A stretch of 9,013 bases of DNA from Pseudonocardiales bacterium (GCA_025465385.1 JAODNG010000081.1:1-9013), one strand, 5' to 3'. Positions 1 to 6,217 are shown, counted from the stretch's first letter. The notes: generated by a model from the sequence alone, not told the origin. Program-made: numbers and translations.

Positions 1-267
1 GGGCATGGTCTCGGGACGCTCGCTGGTCTCCAACACCCCGTTGACCACTACACCCCGCTGGCGCACGCCCTCATCGGCACAGTCGAAGACGAACAGGCGC
101 AAATCCACGCCTATCTGGTTGGCGGCGAGCCCGACGCCCTGGGCGGCCGCCATCGTGTCGAACATGTCCTCAACCAGCGCGTGCAGCTCCGCGCCGAACT
201 TCGTGACGAGCCTAGTGGGATTGTGCAGCACCGGGTCGCCGACGATCCGGATCGGACATACAGCCAT
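1..267 (-). CDS. def: Peptide deformylase, N-terminal part (cut by window edge)
   Basis: The reading frame from the ATG at 267 down to base 1 gives 89 residues beginning MAVCPIRIVGDPVLH, and it continues off the left edge. It contains GVGLAANQ at residues 44-51, which is motif 1 (GxGLAAxQ) of peptide deformylase, preceded by the usual helix (LVEDMFDTMAAAQ) and followed by the strand RLFVFDCAD. The enzyme is a cytoplasmic metalloprotease that removes the formyl group from the N-terminal methionine of new proteins. The metal-binding EGCLS and HExxH motifs lie outside the window, so activity cannot be judged. The sequence closely resembles the M. tuberculosis Def protein as I remember it, including the start MAV-PIRIVGDPVLH. 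No strong Shine-Dalgarno is visible before the ATG. The gene is divergent from the DUF3263 gene, as in other mycobacteria. Confidence 0.95.
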   Translation of the reverse strand, partial: MAVCPIRIVGDPVLHNPTRLVTKFGAELHALVEDMFDTMAAAQGVGLAANQIGVDLRLFVFDCADEGVRQRGVVVNGVLETSERPETMP

Positions 268-368
268 GATGGGGAACAGTAATCGTTGGCGTACGCGGCC
301 CGGCATCCTGGGCACGTGTCGGGGCGCCCCCGGTCCGTCCCGACCACCGCATGGTTCAATGCTGGCCA

Positions 369-388
369 GAATCACACCGCTGTGATTC
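369..388. promoter_or_regulatory. Perfect inverted repeat in the def / DUF3263 intergenic region
   Basis: The arms GAATCACA (369-376) and TGTGATTC (381-388) are exact reverse complements separated by CCGC. The repeat lies 25 bp before the DUF3263 start codon in the divergent intergenic region (268-413). It could be a dimeric regulator's operator, or, if transcribed, an 8-bp hairpin with a four-base loop just ahead of the GAGGAG ribosome binding site at 403-408. The core has the order TCACA-N4-TGTGA, which is the reverse of the CRP arrangement TGTGA-N6-TCACA, so a CRP site is not indicated. There is no U-tract, so a terminator is unlikely. Confidence 0.5.
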
Positions 389-413
389 GCATGGTTGGGA
401 ACCGAGGAGCGCG

Positions 414-710
414 ATGGACGCCGCACAGGCGATGCACCTGATCGACGACCAGCCCGAGGGTCTGAACGCCCAAGAGCGCGAGATGTTGGCCTTCGAGCGT
501 CAGTGGTGGAAGTACGCCGGTGCCAAGGAGCAGGCCATCCGCGAGCTGTTCGACATGTCCGCCACTCGCTATTACCAGGCCCTCAACAGCATGATCGACC
601 GCCCTGCGGCGCTTGCCGCCGATCCTATGCTGGTCAAGCGGCTGCGTCGGCTGCGGTCCGGTCGCCAACGCGCACGGGCCGCCCGCCGGCTCGGCGTCGG
701 GTCGACTTAG
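414..710 (+). CDS. DUF3263 family protein (Rv0430-like)
   Basis: This is a 98-residue basic protein. Its middle section, LAFERQWWKYAGAKEQAIRE (residues 25-44), followed by LFDMSATRYYQALNSMIDRP and VKRLRRLRSGRQRARAARRL, matches the mycobacterial Rv0430 family as I remember it. The family function is not established. The pattern of short helices with AIRELFDMSATRYYQALN looks like a helix-turn-helix, and the arginine-rich C-terminus would suit DNA or RNA binding, but that is inference. The ATG at 414 is chosen over the in-frame GTG-type start at 351 because GAGGAG at 403-408 sits 5 bp upstream and the resulting length fits the family (about 100 residues). The stop at 710 is 3 bp before the next ATG, so it is probably cotranscribed with the LytR_C-domain gene. 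Confidence 0.92.
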   Translation: MDAAQAMHLIDDQPEGLNAQEREMLAFERQWWKYAGAKEQAIRELFDMSATRYYQALNSMIDRPAALAADPMLVKRLRRLRSGRQRARAARRLGVGST

Positions 711-713
711 GCC

Positions 714-1358
714 ATGGGCGCGCCGGGTGGAGGAGGCACTGGAGCTAGCAGACGGCTGCGCACCGCCGGACTGGCGCTGTTCGCGCTCGCGGTCATCGCC
801 GCCCTGATCGGGTTGGTGCTCGCGCTGACCCGTGGAGAGCGGACGGCGGCGAAACCGCCGGTTACTGCCACCCACGCTCCCGTCAGCACATCGACGGTGC
901 CTACTGTGCCTACTGCCATTCCCTTTCCGCCACCGGTGATCTCGCCCACCGCTGAAGCACCCACCGCTGAAGCACCCTCCACTGAGGCACCCGCAGTTTC
1001 CCCGGCCGCTCCGCCCAGCGCTGTCGAGGCTCCTCCCGCCGGCGACAACGGCGCTAGTGCCGTAGGCGCCAGTCGGGGCGAGGTGCGCGTCTATAACAAC
1101 AGCACGATCCGAGGCTTGGCTGCGCGAGCTGCGCGCGATCTCAGTGCTGCCGGTTGGACGGTGGTCGAGGTCGGCAACTACGCGCGTGGAACCATCCCGA
1201 CGACCACCGTGTACTACCAGGAGGGCACCGATCAGCGCGCCGCGGCTGAGGCCCTCGCTGACCAGTTCAAGGTACGTGTCGAGGCTCGGTTCCCAGGCAT
1301 CGAGAGCGCTTCTCCTGGCCTGATTATGATAGTCACTAACGACTACGCATCCCCCTGA
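714..1358 (+). CDS. Membrane-anchored LytR_C-domain protein (Rv0431-like)
   Basis: This is a 214-residue protein with three parts. A short N-terminal tail with arginines (residues 1-17) leads into one hydrophobic segment at about 18-39 (TAGLALFALAVIAALIGLVL). A long Pro/Thr/Ala-rich linker follows (about 44-118), and then a compact C-terminal domain (about 122-210) containing EVRVYNNSTIRGLAARAARD, TTTVYYQEG and LIMIVTND. The C-terminal pattern is the LytR_C fold found at the end of LytR-CpsA-Psr cell-wall ligases and as a stand-alone domain in actinobacteria. It matches M. tuberculosis Rv0431, which has been called a tuberculin-related peptide. By topology the domain is outside the membrane, so a cell-envelope role is likely but not proven. 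It lacks the LCP catalytic domain and so cannot itself be a ligase. It is about 50 residues longer than my memory of Rv0431, mostly through the linker. Confidence 0.9.
   Translation: MGAPGGGGTGASRRLRTAGLALFALAVIAALIGLVLALTRGERTAAKPPVTATHAPVSTSTVPTVPTAIPFPPPVISPTAEAPTAEAPSTEAPAVSPAAPPSAVEAPPAGDNGASAVGASRGEVRVYNNSTIRGLAARAARDLSAAGWTVVEVGNYARGTIPTTTVYYQEGTDQRAAAEALADQFKVRVEARFPGIESASPGLIMIVTNDYASP
945..989 (+). repeat. Three tandem 15-bp units in the linker of the LytR_C protein
   Basis: CCCACCGCTGAAGCA occurs at 945-959 and again exactly at 960-974, followed by the variant CCCTCCACTGAGGCA at 975-989. The units are in frame (codons 78-92) and encode PTAEA, PTAEA, PSTEA. They lengthen the flexible Pro/Thr-rich stalk between the membrane segment and the outer domain. 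Two 9-bp GTGCCTACT-type units (encoding VPT VPT) lie a little upstream in the same linker. Confidence 0.85.
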
Positions 1359-1684
1359 GTGGTCAGTTCGAGCAGATCGCATCACCGACAGCATTTCGGC
1401 CCAAGTCGAATGCAACCGGGTTTCCAACGGGGCCAGCTCAGCGAGTAACTCGGCAGCACTGCCTTGCCACGCCGCTGTCGTCGACATGTTCCATTCTAGA
1501 ACGCGGCACTGACAACGTCCGGTCGACATTCGTATAGCGGACCCCGGAATCCTCGGCCGCGTGAACGGGGAATATCGATCCGCTCACAGCGTTACAGCAT
1601 TAACGTCGTAGCATCCCCACCATCCAACGGTCCGGAGAAGCCGCGCCGTTCCGAGCGTGTCGAAGTGGAGGAAACGAGGACGTG
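1359..1684. other. 326-bp intergenic stretch at the left edge of the accessory segment
   Basis: No complete gene is visible here; M. tuberculosis has sodC at this place. On the minus strand, 1529 down to about 1362 reads as a protein-like stretch (TTAAWQGSAAELLAELAP, then LETRLHSTWAEMLSVM) with a third-position GC of roughly 70 percent. It then runs antisense into the preceding gene, so it is at best a gene remnant. Candidate plus-strand promoter elements are CTGACA at 1509-1514 with TATAGC at 1533-1538 (18-bp spacing), and a TAnnnT-type TAGCAT at 1609-1614. An inverted repeat CGTTA-N6-TAACG sits at 1590-1605 just upstream of the latter. None of these is strong on its own. Confidence 0.35.
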
Positions 1685-2761
1685 ATGACGAACAAACCGC
1701 GGCTATGGATGCGTCACGAGGTGCGGCCGACTGAACGTCGTGCACCAATCGTGCCGGCGGACGCCCGGCTTCTCGTCGAGGACGGTATCGCGGTCACGGT
1801 CGAGGATTCCCCGCAGCGGCTTTTCCCCATCTCGGACTACGCTGCGGCCGGCTGCCGGATCACCGACCCGGGCAGCTGGGTTGGTGCGCCTAGCGACGAG
1901 TACATCATCGGGCTGAAGGAGCTGCCGGACGCACCCGCGGCGCTCATTCACCGGCACGTGTTCTTCGGCCATGCGTACAAGGGACAGGGCGGCGCCAGCC
2001 AACTACTGCACCGATTCGCCGCAGGTGGCGGGACGCTGCTCGATCTGGAGTACCTCACCGACGTCGGGGGACACCGTCTCGTAGCATTCGGGTACTGGGC
2101 TGGCTACGTCGGCGCCGCACTCGCCGTGCTTCACCACAGTGGCCGGCTTGACTGCCCGCTGCAGCCGCTGTCGAAGGAGTCCCTGGACCGGGCCCTTGAT
2201 CAGACGCGTGGCGTGGAATCACCCCTGACACTGGTCATCGGAGCATTCGGGCGGTGCGGGAGCGGCGCGCGAGACGCACTCGCCGCTGCCGGCATCACTT
2301 CGACCGGCTGGGGTATCGACGACACGCGCCAGCTGGACCGGGCGGCCGTGCTCCAGCACGACATTCTGATCAACGCGGTGCATACCACCGAGCCGGAATC
2401 GCCGTTCCTGACCCAGATGGATCTCGACGACCCGACCCGCCGCCTGACAGTCGTCTGCGATGTGAGCTGCGATGTCACCTCGGCCTGCAATGTGCTGCCC
2501 ATCTACGACAGCACGACTAGCTGGCGGGTGCCGGTGCGCCGATTGCGCCACGACCCTCGGCCGTTGGACATCATCGCTATTGACAACCTGCCATCGCTGC
2601 TGCCTCGGGAGGCGAGCGTCGCCTTCTCGGCGGACCTGCGGCCGCACCTGCAGTCGCTGGGCAGCTCAGCGCCTCCCTGGCAGCGCTGCCAACGAACGTT
2701 CCATACGGCGTGCGACTGCGCTGGACTCACCTGGGCTGGATTACCGGGCGGCGTCGGCTGA
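1685..2761 (+). CDS. Saccharopine dehydrogenase (NAD+, L-lysine-forming), LYS1 type
   Basis: The 358-residue protein aligns through its whole length with the yeast Lys1 sequence as I remember it. Shared blocks, counting from the GTG one codon upstream, are VEDSPQ (40-45), IIGLKELP (75-82), FFGHAYKGQ (94-102), the dinucleotide-binding loop GAFGRCGSGA (187-196) and DNLPSLLPREAS (301-312). Lys79 and His97 fall where yeast has its catalytic Lys77 and His96. The family reversibly interconverts saccharopine with lysine plus 2-oxoglutarate using NAD. No saccharopine-forming partner, aminoadipate reductase or lysine aminotransferase is in the window, so biosynthetic or degradative use is open. GGAGGAAA at 1667-1674 and GAGGA at 1676-1680 serve as ribosome binding sites; the ATG at 1685 is chosen, and the GTG at 1682 is nearly equivalent. 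The C-terminal tail (after HTACD) diverges from the family and overlaps the oppositely oriented next gene by 21 bp. Confidence 0.9.
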   Translation: MTNKPRLWMRHEVRPTERRAPIVPADARLLVEDGIAVTVEDSPQRLFPISDYAAAGCRITDPGSWVGAPSDEYIIGLKELPDAPAALIHRHVFFGHAYKGQGGASQLLHRFAAGGGTLLDLEYLTDVGGHRLVAFGYWAGYVGAALAVLHHSGRLDCPLQPLSKESLDRALDQTRGVESPLTLVIGAFGRCGSGARDALAAAGITSTGWGIDDTRQLDRAAVLQHDILINAVHTTEPESPFLTQMDLDDPTRRLTVVCDVSCDVTSACNVLPIYDSTTSWRVPVRRLRHDPRPLDIIAIDNLPSLLPREASVAFSADLRPHLQSLGSSAPPWQRCQRTFHTACDCAGLTWAGLPGGVG

Positions 2762-3727
2762 TGACGATGGGGGCGACCAGGGTGACGCTGAAGCGGATCG
2801 ATCTCTGGTGCGGTAGCGCTGTACAACGGCGGTCAGCGCCTGGCGCCATGGGGTCGCCATGACGCCCAGCTGCTCGACGGTGGCCGAGGCGTCGAGCAGA
2901 TAGGGCCTGCTGAACTGGTAGCGGGTCTCGGTGAGTTCTCGCAGCAGCGGGACGGCGAGCCCGGCGACGCGCAGCAGCCACCACGGCACCTCCTCGACCC
3001 GCACCGGTGCCACGCCCGCGACGTCGCAGAGGTCGGCGACGGCCTGCCTCGGCGTGATCGCCGGCGGGCTGGGCACGTGCCACACCCGGCCCCAACCCGT
3101 CTCCGTAGCGGCAGCGGCGACGATCGTGGCGGCCACGTCGGGAACGTAGGTGAACGTGTGAGGAAACCGGGTCGGCACGACGAAGCGGGCGCTGTGGCCG
3201 CGGACGATCCGACCGGCGACCAGGTCGCCGAGATGGCTGTTGCGGCCGGTGGTGAGGTAGTCCGAGCCGCGCACCTCGGTGACCCGTACCCGGCCGGACT
3301 TGTGAGCGGCCAGCGCGTCGCGCCACATCTGGGCGCGCACTTTGGCCTTCGGGCCCGGAGCGGCCATCGGTAGGTCAGGAGTCATCGGCCCGTCGACCGG
3401 GCCGTAGACGTAGAGGTTGGACACGGTGGCGAGCACGGCGCCGGCCGACTCGGCCGCGGTGAGCAGTGCGTCGGCCATCGGTGGCCAGTCCTGCGGCCAG
3501 CGGTGATAGGCCGGGTTGAGGCAGTTGTAGATCACTGCTGAGCCGGCCGCCAGCGTGCTCAATCGGTCGGTGTCGGCGGCATCGGCCTGCACGCATTCGA
3601 CAAGCGGGTGGTCGGGACCGAGTCCACGGCGACTGACGAGGCGGACCGGTATTTCTCGGCTGGCGAGCAGGCTTGCGACAGCGGTACCGACAGGGCCGGC
3701 TCCGACGATGAGGTGACTGGCAGTCAT
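2741..3727 (-). CDS. NAD(P)-dependent epimerase/dehydratase-like protein (extended SDR)
   Basis: This is a 328-residue Rossmann-fold protein. Its N-terminus HLIVGAGPVGTAVASLL carries the glycine motif G9-A-G11-P-V-G14 of nucleotide-binding SDR proteins, followed by an acidic region QADAADTDRL (48-56), the strand VIYNCLNPAY (65-74) and SNLYVYGPVDGP (103-114). A TFTYVPDVAATIV segment (191-203) is typical of the substrate side of extended SDRs. The usual YxxxK catalytic pair is not clear: Tyr106 or Tyr108 is not followed by lysine at +4. The protein may therefore be an atypical or NmrA-like member rather than a sugar epimerase. The last ~20 residues are Ser/Pro-rich and overlap the saccharopine dehydrogenase gene tail to tail. 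The ATG at 3727 has GGAG seven bases upstream. It is divergent from the TetR gene and probably repressed by it (see the promoter and palindromes at 3761-3820). Substrate unknown. Confidence 0.82.
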   Translation of the reverse strand: MTASHLIVGAGPVGTAVASLLASREIPVRLVSRRGLGPDHPLVECVQADAADTDRLSTLAAGSAVIYNCLNPAYHRWPQDWPPMADALLTAAESAGAVLATVSNLYVYGPVDGPMTPDLPMAAPGPKAKVRAQMWRDALAAHKSGRVRVTEVRGSDYLTTGRNSHLGDLVAGRIVRGHSARFVVPTRFPHTFTYVPDVAATIVAAAATETGWGRVWHVPSPPAITPRQAVADLCDVAGVAPVRVEEVPWWLLRVAGLAVPLLRELTETRYQFSRPYLLDASATVEQLGVMATPWRQALTAVVQRYRTRDRSASASPWSPPSSSADAAR

Positions 3728-3760
3728 GACGAGTCTCCGTAGATCAGAGGTTCAATACCA

Positions 3761-3771
3761 GAGCGATGCTC
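3761..3771. promoter_or_regulatory. Palindrome GAGC-GAT-GCTC, putative TetR operator 1
   Basis: GAGCGATGCTC is an 11-bp inverted repeat with four-base arms, and A3760/T3772 extends it to five-base arms. It lies just downstream of the predicted -10 of the SDR gene, about where transcription would begin, so bound repressor would block initiation. A second palindrome of the same form lies 49 bp away (centre to centre). Regulator identity is inferred from the adjacent divergent TetR gene. Confidence 0.5.
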
Positions 3772-3779
3772 TCGGAAGG

Positions 3780-3809
3780 AGTATTGGCGCAGCCGACGCA
3801 GACTGTCAA
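3780..3809 (-). promoter_or_regulatory. Predicted promoter of the SDR gene
   Basis: On the minus strand, TTGACA (bases 3809-3804) is a perfect -35 hexamer. An 18-bp spacer leads to AATACT (3785-3780), a 4-of-6 match to the -10 consensus that keeps the key A2 and T6. Transcription would begin near 3773, leaving a leader of about 45 bases with GGAG before the start codon at 3727. The two GAGC-N3-GCTC palindromes lie immediately on either side of this promoter. Confidence 0.5.
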
Positions 3810-3820
3810 GAGCACTGCTC
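3810..3820. promoter_or_regulatory. Palindrome GAGC-ACT-GCTC, putative TetR operator 2
   Basis: GAGCACTGCTC has perfect five-base arms (GAGCA/TGCTC) around one central base. It directly abuts the -35 hexamer of the SDR promoter and lies 40 bp before the TetR start codon, so it could serve both divergent genes. It differs from operator 1 at only two of twelve bases when the preceding A is included. A further half-site TGCTC is at 3835-3839 and an unrelated 8-bp palindrome ACAATTGT at 3821-3828. Confidence 0.5.
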
Positions 3821-3859
3821 ACAATTGTTGCCAATGCTCACGTAGGGCGTCATGATGGT

Positions 3860-4573
3860 GTGGTGAACAGCTCGCAGCCCGTCCATCGCACGGCTCGCGA
3901 ACGGGCCAGGGCAGAGATCACCGGTGAGATCGTCGACGCCGCGCGGCGTCAGCTGGCCATCGTGGGCGCTGCGGCGTTGTCGCTACGCGCGGTCGCCCGT
4001 GATTTAGGCATGGTCTCGTCAGCCGTGTACCGCTACGTACCCAGCCGAGACGTCCTGCTGACGCTACTTATCGTCGACGCCTACGACGTCCTCGGTGCGG
4101 AGGTGGAGGCCGCCGAGGCGGCGATTGACCGCGCCGACCTGCTCGGTCGGTGGATCGCCACCGGCACCGCAGTGCGCGGCTGGGGCTTGGCGCACCCGCA
4201 CGACTGGGCGCTGATCTTCGGTTCGCCAGTGCCCGGCTACGCCGCGCCGCAGGACACCATCCGGCCCGCGACCAGAGTTCCCGAAGTGCTCTGCGGCATC
4301 TTCGCCGACGCGGTGACCAGCGGACGCCTGGACACCGCGCTGGTCGGCGACGTATCGGCGGCGGTCGGGCGTGCCATGGAGCCGGTCCGCACGGTGGTGC
4401 CCCGCGACCGGGTGCCGGATCCGGTGATGGCCGGCGGGCTGACCGCGTGGGCCGGGCTGGTCGGCGCGGTGTCCTTCGAGCTGTTCGGCCACCTGCACAA
4501 CGTGATCGACGATCATGAAACGTTCTTCGCCGAGGAGCTGCGCAGGCTAATCACGTTGATCGGGTTGCGCTGA
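3860..4573 (+). CDS. TetR/AcrR family transcriptional regulator, WHG-domain type
   Basis: This is a 237-residue protein with an N-terminal TetR DNA-binding domain at about 17-72. The helix-turn-helix is SLRAVARDLGMVSSAVYRYV (41-60), followed by PSRDVLLTLLIVDAY. The C-terminal ligand domain contains HPHDWALIFGSPVPGYAAP (112-130), the signature of the WHG (TetR_C_13-like) subgroup common in actinobacteria. FELFGHLHNVI (206-216) fits the last helices. The protein is expected to be a dimeric repressor released by a small molecule. It is divergent from the SDR gene with two matching palindromes between them, which supports local control and autoregulation. The start is uncertain: GTG codons at 3860 and 3863 are tandem, and only a weak AGGG lies 12 bp upstream. 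A TTGCCA (3828-3833) - 17 bp - CATGAT (3851-3856) pair would place transcription nearly at the start codon, so a leaderless mRNA is possible. Confidence 0.9.
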   Translation: MVNSSQPVHRTARERARAEITGEIVDAARRQLAIVGAAALSLRAVARDLGMVSSAVYRYVPSRDVLLTLLIVDAYDVLGAEVEAAEAAIDRADLLGRWIATGTAVRGWGLAHPHDWALIFGSPVPGYAAPQDTIRPATRVPEVLCGIFADAVTSGRLDTALVGDVSAAVGRAMEPVRTVVPRDRVPDPVMAGGLTAWAGLVGAVSFELFGHLHNVIDDHETFFAEELRRLITLIGLR

Positions 4574-4662
4574 CTGAGGATCTGGTGTGCCGACAGTAGG
4601 TCGAGCCCCGGACATCGCGGATACTCGTGGCGCCCAGTGCCCTGTTGAGTCATGCTCGCCCG

Positions 4663-4878
4663 ATGGATCACACCGAGGCAGTCGCCTTCGCAGCGCTCCG
4701 ACGCATCCCCGACCTGCACTTCGAGGTGGTGGGCGTTTACGTCGGCGTAGACACGCTGGCGATCAACTACCGCAACCAGCTGGGGCGGCTAGTCAACGAA
4801 TTCTTGATCTTCGATGGCTCACTGGTGAGGCAAGGGCATGGGACCTACCTCGGCAGCGATGCCAACCTGTCAGGGTGA
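4663..4878 (+). pseudogene. NTF2/SnoaL-like protein, C-terminal part only
   Basis: The frame encodes RRIPDLHFEVVGVYVGVDTL, then AINYRNQLGRLVNEFLIFDG and SLVRQGHGTY. This is the run of curved-sheet strands that ends the NTF2-like/SnoaL-like fold (compare PDLRFEL...YR...EVLxFDxxxVxxGHGTY). Members of this group are usually about 120-140 residues. Here only the last ~60 residues are recognisable, and the opening strands and helices that line the pocket are missing. The upstream bases (4574-4662) show no matching N-terminus in any frame, so this is a truncation rather than a single frameshift. The frame can begin at GTG 4627 or ATG 4663; neither restores the fold. It overlaps the start of the MFS gene by 41 bp. 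Full-length relatives are cyclases, isomerases or small-molecule binders; this copy is probably inactive. Confidence 0.65.
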
Positions 4879-6217
4879 CGGCCCGCTGACCAACCAAGTG
4901 GAACGCCGCGTGATTCGCAAGGTCACCGTCCGGCTGGTGCCGTTCCTCGGACTGCTGTACCTGATCAACTACCTAGACCGGGTCAACCTCGGCTTCGCCG
5001 CGTTGACGATGAACGGTGACCTGGGGCTCAGCGCCGCAGCGTACGGGCTGGGCGCGGGGTTGTTCTTCATCGGTTACTTCTTCTTCGAAGTGCCCAGCAA
5101 CATCATCCTGCACCGCGTGGGAGCGCGAGTGTGGATCGCGCGGATCATGGTCACCTGGGGGCTGGTGGCGTCGGCCACGGCGTTCATTCATGGCGAGATC
5201 AGCTTTTACGTTGTGCGGGTGTTACTCGGCGTGGCCGAGGCCGGGTTCTTCCCGGGAATCATCCTGTACTTGACTTATTGGTTTCCCCGCGCGCAGCGCG
5301 CCAAGATCGTCGCGTTGTTCTTCCTCGCGGTCCCGCTGTCGTCGGTAATCGGTAGCCCGTTATCCACGCTGCTGATCCAGAATGGCGCCGGAGTGCTGGG
5401 ATTCGATGCGGGCTGGCGCTTCATGTTCTTCGTCGAAGGTGTACCCGCGGTCCTGCTTGGCGTGCTGGTCCTGGCGTTTCTGCCCAGTCGCCCCCGCGAT
5501 GCGAAGTGGCTCACCGAGCAGGAGAGCTCCGCACTGGAGGGGAGAATCGCCGAGGAGGACTCCCGGGACGTCGGAGCGGAAGTGCTCACCCGGGCGGCAC
5601 TGATGCATCCGCGGGTGATTGCGCTCAGCGTCGTCTACTTCGGGATCGTGTATGGACTCTACGTCCTGGCGTTCTTCCTGCCCCAAGTGATAAAGGGATT
5701 GCAGAAGCAGTTCCAGGTGACGTTTTCCCTGGTCGAGATCGGACTGATCACGGCGGTCCCGTACGCGGTCGCGTCGGTGGCGATGGTTCTGTGGGCGCGG
5801 CACTCCGACCGCACCGGGGAACGGGCCGGACACGTCGCGATCGCCGCATTTGTCGGGGCGGTGGCGATCGCCGCCGCGTTGTACATGAACTCGCCGCTGC
5901 TCGTGATGACGTGCATCACTGTCTGCGCGATGGGGGTGTACGCGGCCATCCCGGTGTTCTGGCAGCTGCCGAATGCCTTTCTCACTGGGGTCGGCGCAGC
6001 CGCCGGCATCGGTCTGATCAATTCCTTCGGCAACCTCAGTGGCTTCCTGGGCCCCTACCTCACGGGTTGGCTGCAAGGCTTGACCGGCAGCTTCCGCCCT
6101 GGTTTGTGGGTCGTGGCCGGGTTCATGGTTCTCGCGGGCGGCATCGCATTGTCTCTGCGCGCCGGAGGTATCCGCAGCGCGAAAGTCAGGCTGCCGCCGC
6201 CGCGGGGGTCGGCGTGA
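4838..6217 (+). CDS. MFS transporter, anion:cation symporter (ACS) family
   Basis: This is a 459-residue integral membrane protein with about twelve hydrophobic segments in two bundles and a charged central loop at about 208-250 (SRPRDAKWLTEQESSALEGR). The opening VRLVPFLGLLYLINYLDRVN (31-50) and the TM4 region GVAEAGFFPGIILYLTYWFP (131-150) followed by RAQRAK are hallmarks of the ACS group, which includes tartrate, glucarate, phthalate and nicotinate permeases. It probably imports an organic anion with protons; the substrate cannot be assigned. ATG 4838 is chosen for its GAGG (4827-4830) and AGGG (4833-4836). However, homologs usually start about 15 residues before ERRVIRK, so ATG 4859 or GTG 4898 are alternatives, and the 41-bp overlap with the NTF2-like remnant argues for one of these. 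The stop overlaps the GTG of the next partial gene (GTGA). Confidence 0.9.
   Translation: MGPTSAAMPTCQGDGPLTNQVERRVIRKVTVRLVPFLGLLYLINYLDRVNLGFAALTMNGDLGLSAAAYGLGAGLFFIGYFFFEVPSNIILHRVGARVWIARIMVTWGLVASATAFIHGEISFYVVRVLLGVAEAGFFPGIILYLTYWFPRAQRAKIVALFFLAVPLSSVIGSPLSTLLIQNGAGVLGFDAGWRFMFFVEGVPAVLLGVLVLAFLPSRPRDAKWLTEQESSALEGRIAEEDSRDVGAEVLTRAALMHPRVIALSVVYFGIVYGLYVLAFFLPQVIKGLQKQFQVTFSLVEIGLITAVPYAVASVAMVLWARHSDRTGERAGHVAIAAFVGAVAIAAALYMNSPLLVMTCITVCAMGVYAAIPVFWQLPNAFLTGVGAAAGIGLINSFGNLSGFLGPYLTGWLQGLTGSFRPGLWVVAGFMVLAGGIALSLRAGGIRSAKVRLPPPRGSA

Noticed and set aside
369..388. CRP binding site or intrinsic terminator
   Set aside because: The half-site order is opposite to that of CRP and no U-tract follows the stem.
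1355..1366. CTGA-GTGG-TCAG hairpin at the stop of the LytR_C gene as a terminator
   Set aside because: Arms of only four bases and no T-run.
372..1529. Long minus-strand open frame (385 codons) opposite the DUF3263 and LytR_C genes
   Set aside because: It is mostly antisense to two recognised genes and gives Gly/Arg/Ser-rich low-complexity protein; only its first ~50 codons lie outside them and are noted separately.
2503..2826. Minus-strand 107-codon frame inside the saccharopine dehydrogenase region
   Set aside because: Antisense shadow; the plus-strand frame carries the conserved LYS1 motifs.
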